Part shown: positions 5,346-6,857 of the stretch, in pieces
How the letters are laid out: each line of letters starts with the position of its first letter
Numbering within the stretch: position 1 is the first letter of the stretch
NCBI GenBank assembly: GCA_947454745.1
Contig: CANGMV010000056.1
Location: 1-6,857 of the forward strand
Reading direction: 5' to 3'
Length of the DNA: 6,857 bases
DNA from: Bacteroidota bacterium
GTDB lineage: Bacteria > Bacteroidota > Bacteroidia > Chitinophagales > Chitinophagaceae
Notes under the pieces: model-generated
Database searches by the model: none
The model's input: only the letters and a program-made list of their open reading frames with translations
Told to the model about the DNA's origin: nothing
Program-made: the position numbers and the translations under genes

Positions 5346-5882
5346 ATGATTTTATCCGACTCTAGAATATTAGAAGAAATTGCTAAAGGAACTATAAAAA
5401 TTGAGCCTTATGATCGTAAGGACTTAGGAAGTAATAGTTATGATGTGCATTTAGGAAAGTGGTTGGCAACTTACGATAACAATGTATTAGATGCCAAAGC
5501 ACATAATACAATTACATATTTTGAAATTCCAGAGGAAGGATTTGTGTTGGAACCAACTGGTTTTTATTTAGGGGTAACTTTAGAATACACCGAAACGCAT
5601 GTTCATGTTCCTTTCTTAGAAGGTAAATCTTCAACAGGTCGTTTAGGAATTGACATTCACGCAACAGCAGGAAAAGGTGATGTTGGATTTTGTGGTTATT
5701 GGACTTTAGAAATTTCTGTAAAACAACCGGTACGTGTTTACAAAGGCATGCCTATTGGTCAATTAATTTATTTCCCAGTAGATGGTGAAATTGAAATTGC
5801 TTACAACAAAAAAACAAATGCTAAATACAGTGGGCAGCCCGAAAAGCCTATTGAGAGCATGATGTGGAAGAATAAGTTTTAA
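5346..5882 (+). CDS. dcd: dCTP deaminase (Dcd; possibly dUMP-forming)
   Basis: A 178-residue trimeric cytoplasmic enzyme of the dUTPase/Dcd fold, which deaminates dCTP on the way to dUMP and dTTP. Residues match E. coli Dcd with a constant offset of 16: Ser95 (Ser111), Arg99 (Arg115), Ala108 (Ala124) and the catalytic Glu122 (Glu138) in GYWTLEISV. Other signatures are LGSNSYDVHLG (27-37), FLEGKSSTGRLGID (90-103) and MPIGQLIYF (135-143). The HATAGKGDVGFCG segment (105-117) carries TAG where E. coli has TAH, a pattern also seen in the bifunctional DCD-DUT enzymes of Methanocaldococcus jannaschii and Mycobacterium tuberculosis, so direct release of dUMP is possible but unproven. The ATG at 5346 follows AGAAG, too close to be a ribosome site. 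It diverges from the phosphopantetheinyl transferase gene and ends just before a terminator shared with the convergent gene. Confidence 0.93.
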   Translation: MILSDSRILEEIAKGTIKIEPYDRKDLGSNSYDVHLGKWLATYDNNVLDAKAHNTITYFEIPEEGFVLEPTGFYLGVTLEYTETHVHVPFLEGKSSTGRLGIDIHATAGKGDVGFCGYWTLEISVKQPVRVYKGMPIGQLIYFPVDGEIEIAYNKKTNAKYSGQPEKPIESMMWKNKF

Positions 5883-5898
5883 AAAAATATACCTTATC

Positions 5899-5930
5899 AA
5901 AATCCTTAGTCAACGCTAAGGATTTTTTTT
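5899..5930 (+). terminator. Intrinsic terminator of dcd, overlapping the end of the DUF3810 gene
   Basis: A perfect 11-bp stem, AAAATCCTTAG (5899-5909) against CTAAGGATTTT (5916-5926), has loop TCAACG and a T tract reaching 5930 (eight T from 5923). It begins 17 bp after the dcd stop codon. The right arm and T tract are, on the other strand, the final codons Lys-Lys-Asn-Pro and TAG stop of the convergent gene. On the minus strand the stem ends in only four T, so it would be a weaker terminator in that direction. Confidence 0.82.
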
Positions 5931-6857
5931 ATACCTATAAGCCAAGGCCCACAACAATACATCATTGTAACTTTCAATACCTTTTGCTTGTTTGTTCCAC
6001 AACAAAAACTGATTATACAATTGTGTACTACCCGGAATTTGTAATGACTGCTTCCTTGTAAAGAATTCCCTAATTTGTTTTCTATCGGCTAGTACTTTAG
6101 GGTTCATTAATTTTTTATTGCGCGCAATTACTTTTTCAAATTGAGCAAAATCTCCCCTTTGTGCGATACTATTTAATTCGGCCTGTTGGGCATAAGTGAA
6201 TAATTGCAATTGGGTGGAATAGTTAAAAATTAAATCCTTACTTTCTGTACCCATTACAAATGCTATAAAATTGGCCTCCGTTTCGGAAGCATACCCCAAT
6301 TGATGTGCAATTTCATGACACACTGTAAATGGTTGGGTTAATATGGGTAAGTCGTTACGAATAATTGCCTCTCCAGTCAAGGGCTGATAAAATGCAGTAT
6401 ACCCAAAATAGTCCCCCCAAACAGGAAAAGCTGCCATTTTGAGTGAGGGCCTCCGATAATGTAAAAAAGGATATTGCAGTTCTAGTTGGTCAAATTGTCC
6501 AACTGATAGCTCCAATATGGAGTCCAAACGAATGGTTTTTATGAGCGAATCCCCTAACTGAGCCCTTGAACCGTTCATTTCTTGAATCAGCTGAATACTC
6601 AAACTATCCATTTGCATTTCGGAATAAGTTTCAGGCACCTTCATCGCAAAATCTGCTGTCGGAGGTGCTTTTTGATAATTCAGCCCCCAAAAAAGTTCAA
6701 AAAGGATATACCACTTTAACACCCAATTTAAAAATTCAACTGCTTGTGTAGACCAAAATCCAGCATGTCGAAAATGCGGAATATTTCGAATTATCCATAT
6801 TATACAACTAATAATCAACGATATACAAATAATTAAATATAGCCATTCACCAATTGC
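5916..6857 (-). CDS. DUF3810 family membrane protein, putative zinc metalloprotease (5' end outside window)
   Basis: 313 residues are visible and the frame stays open to the right edge; a TTG at 6818 is internal, because the upstream codons read AIGEWLYLIICISLIISCIIWI, a membrane segment typical of the N-terminal region in this family. A second hydrophobic segment follows (FLNWVLKWYILFELFWGLNY, about 42-61 of the visible part). The rest is a soluble domain with HEIAH (DNA 6303-6317), followed by QLGYASETEANFIAF. HExxH plus a downstream Glu is the pattern of a zincin metallopeptidase. Family members occur mainly in Bacteroidota; I know of no substrate. The conserved FPVWGDYFGYTAFYQPLTGEAIIR stretch precedes the motif. 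Its stop codon lies inside the dcd terminator. Family call is good; peptidase activity is inferred from the motif alone. Confidence 0.83.
   Translation of the reverse strand, partial: AIGEWLYLIICISLIISCIIWIIRNIPHFRHAGFWSTQAVEFLNWVLKWYILFELFWGLNYQKAPPTADFAMKVPETYSEMQMDSLSIQLIQEMNGSRAQLGDSLIKTIRLDSILELSVGQFDQLELQYPFLHYRRPSLKMAAFPVWGDYFGYTAFYQPLTGEAIIRNDLPILTQPFTVCHEIAHQLGYASETEANFIAFVMGTESKDLIFNYSTQLQLFTYAQQAELNSIAQRGDFAQFEKVIARNKKLMNPKVLADRKQIREFFTRKQSLQIPGSTQLYNQFLLWNKQAKGIESYNDVLLWALAYRYKKNP

Noticed and set aside
6566..6751. Plus-strand open frame antisense to the DUF3810 gene
   Set aside because: Shadow frame with no motif and no promoter.

Overview
The window looks like ordinary core chromosome of a Bacteroidota bacterium, most likely of the Chitinophagales/Chitinophagaceae type. 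Reasons: it is AT-rich, genes lack clear Shine-Dalgarno sequences, two perfect TAnnTTTG promoter elements are present, and several proteins belong to families common in that phylum (DUF2911, DUF3810, a Bacteroidota-type Dcd). No phage, transposon, CRISPR array or island signature was seen.

Layout. Left part (1-2640): the start of a class I mannose-6-phosphate isomerase gene (manA, minus strand, cut by the window edge) faces away from yraN (plus). yraN converges on a YkgJ-type cysteine-cluster protein gene (minus), which diverges from xerD (plus). Middle (2641-3751): a secreted DUF2911-TPR protein with its own TAGGTTTG promoter, a strong terminator, then tRNA-Leu(GAG) with its own promoter and terminator. 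Intergenic block (3713-4131): about 420 bp without a gene, holding a cluster of tight hairpins and then five tandem copies of an AT-rich unit of about 51 bp. Right part (4132-6857): a small protein resembling one domain of the bacterial eRF1-like (baeRF) families and a 4'-phosphopantetheinyl transferase, both minus; then dcd (plus) converging on a membrane DUF3810 putative metalloprotease (minus, cut by the right edge).

The genes do not form one pathway. They are housekeeping functions in short transcription units: sugar phosphate isomerisation, DNA processing, chromosome-dimer resolution, carrier-protein activation and dNTP supply. The unusual feature is how tightly expression signals are packed. 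The terminator of the YkgJ-type gene lies inside the yraN reading frame. The dcd terminator contains the last codons and stop of the DUF3810 gene. The -33 element of the tRNA promoter sits in the arm of the preceding terminator hairpin. The intergenic block after the tRNA is the part least explained by known features. I did not find a convincing new multi-gene system.
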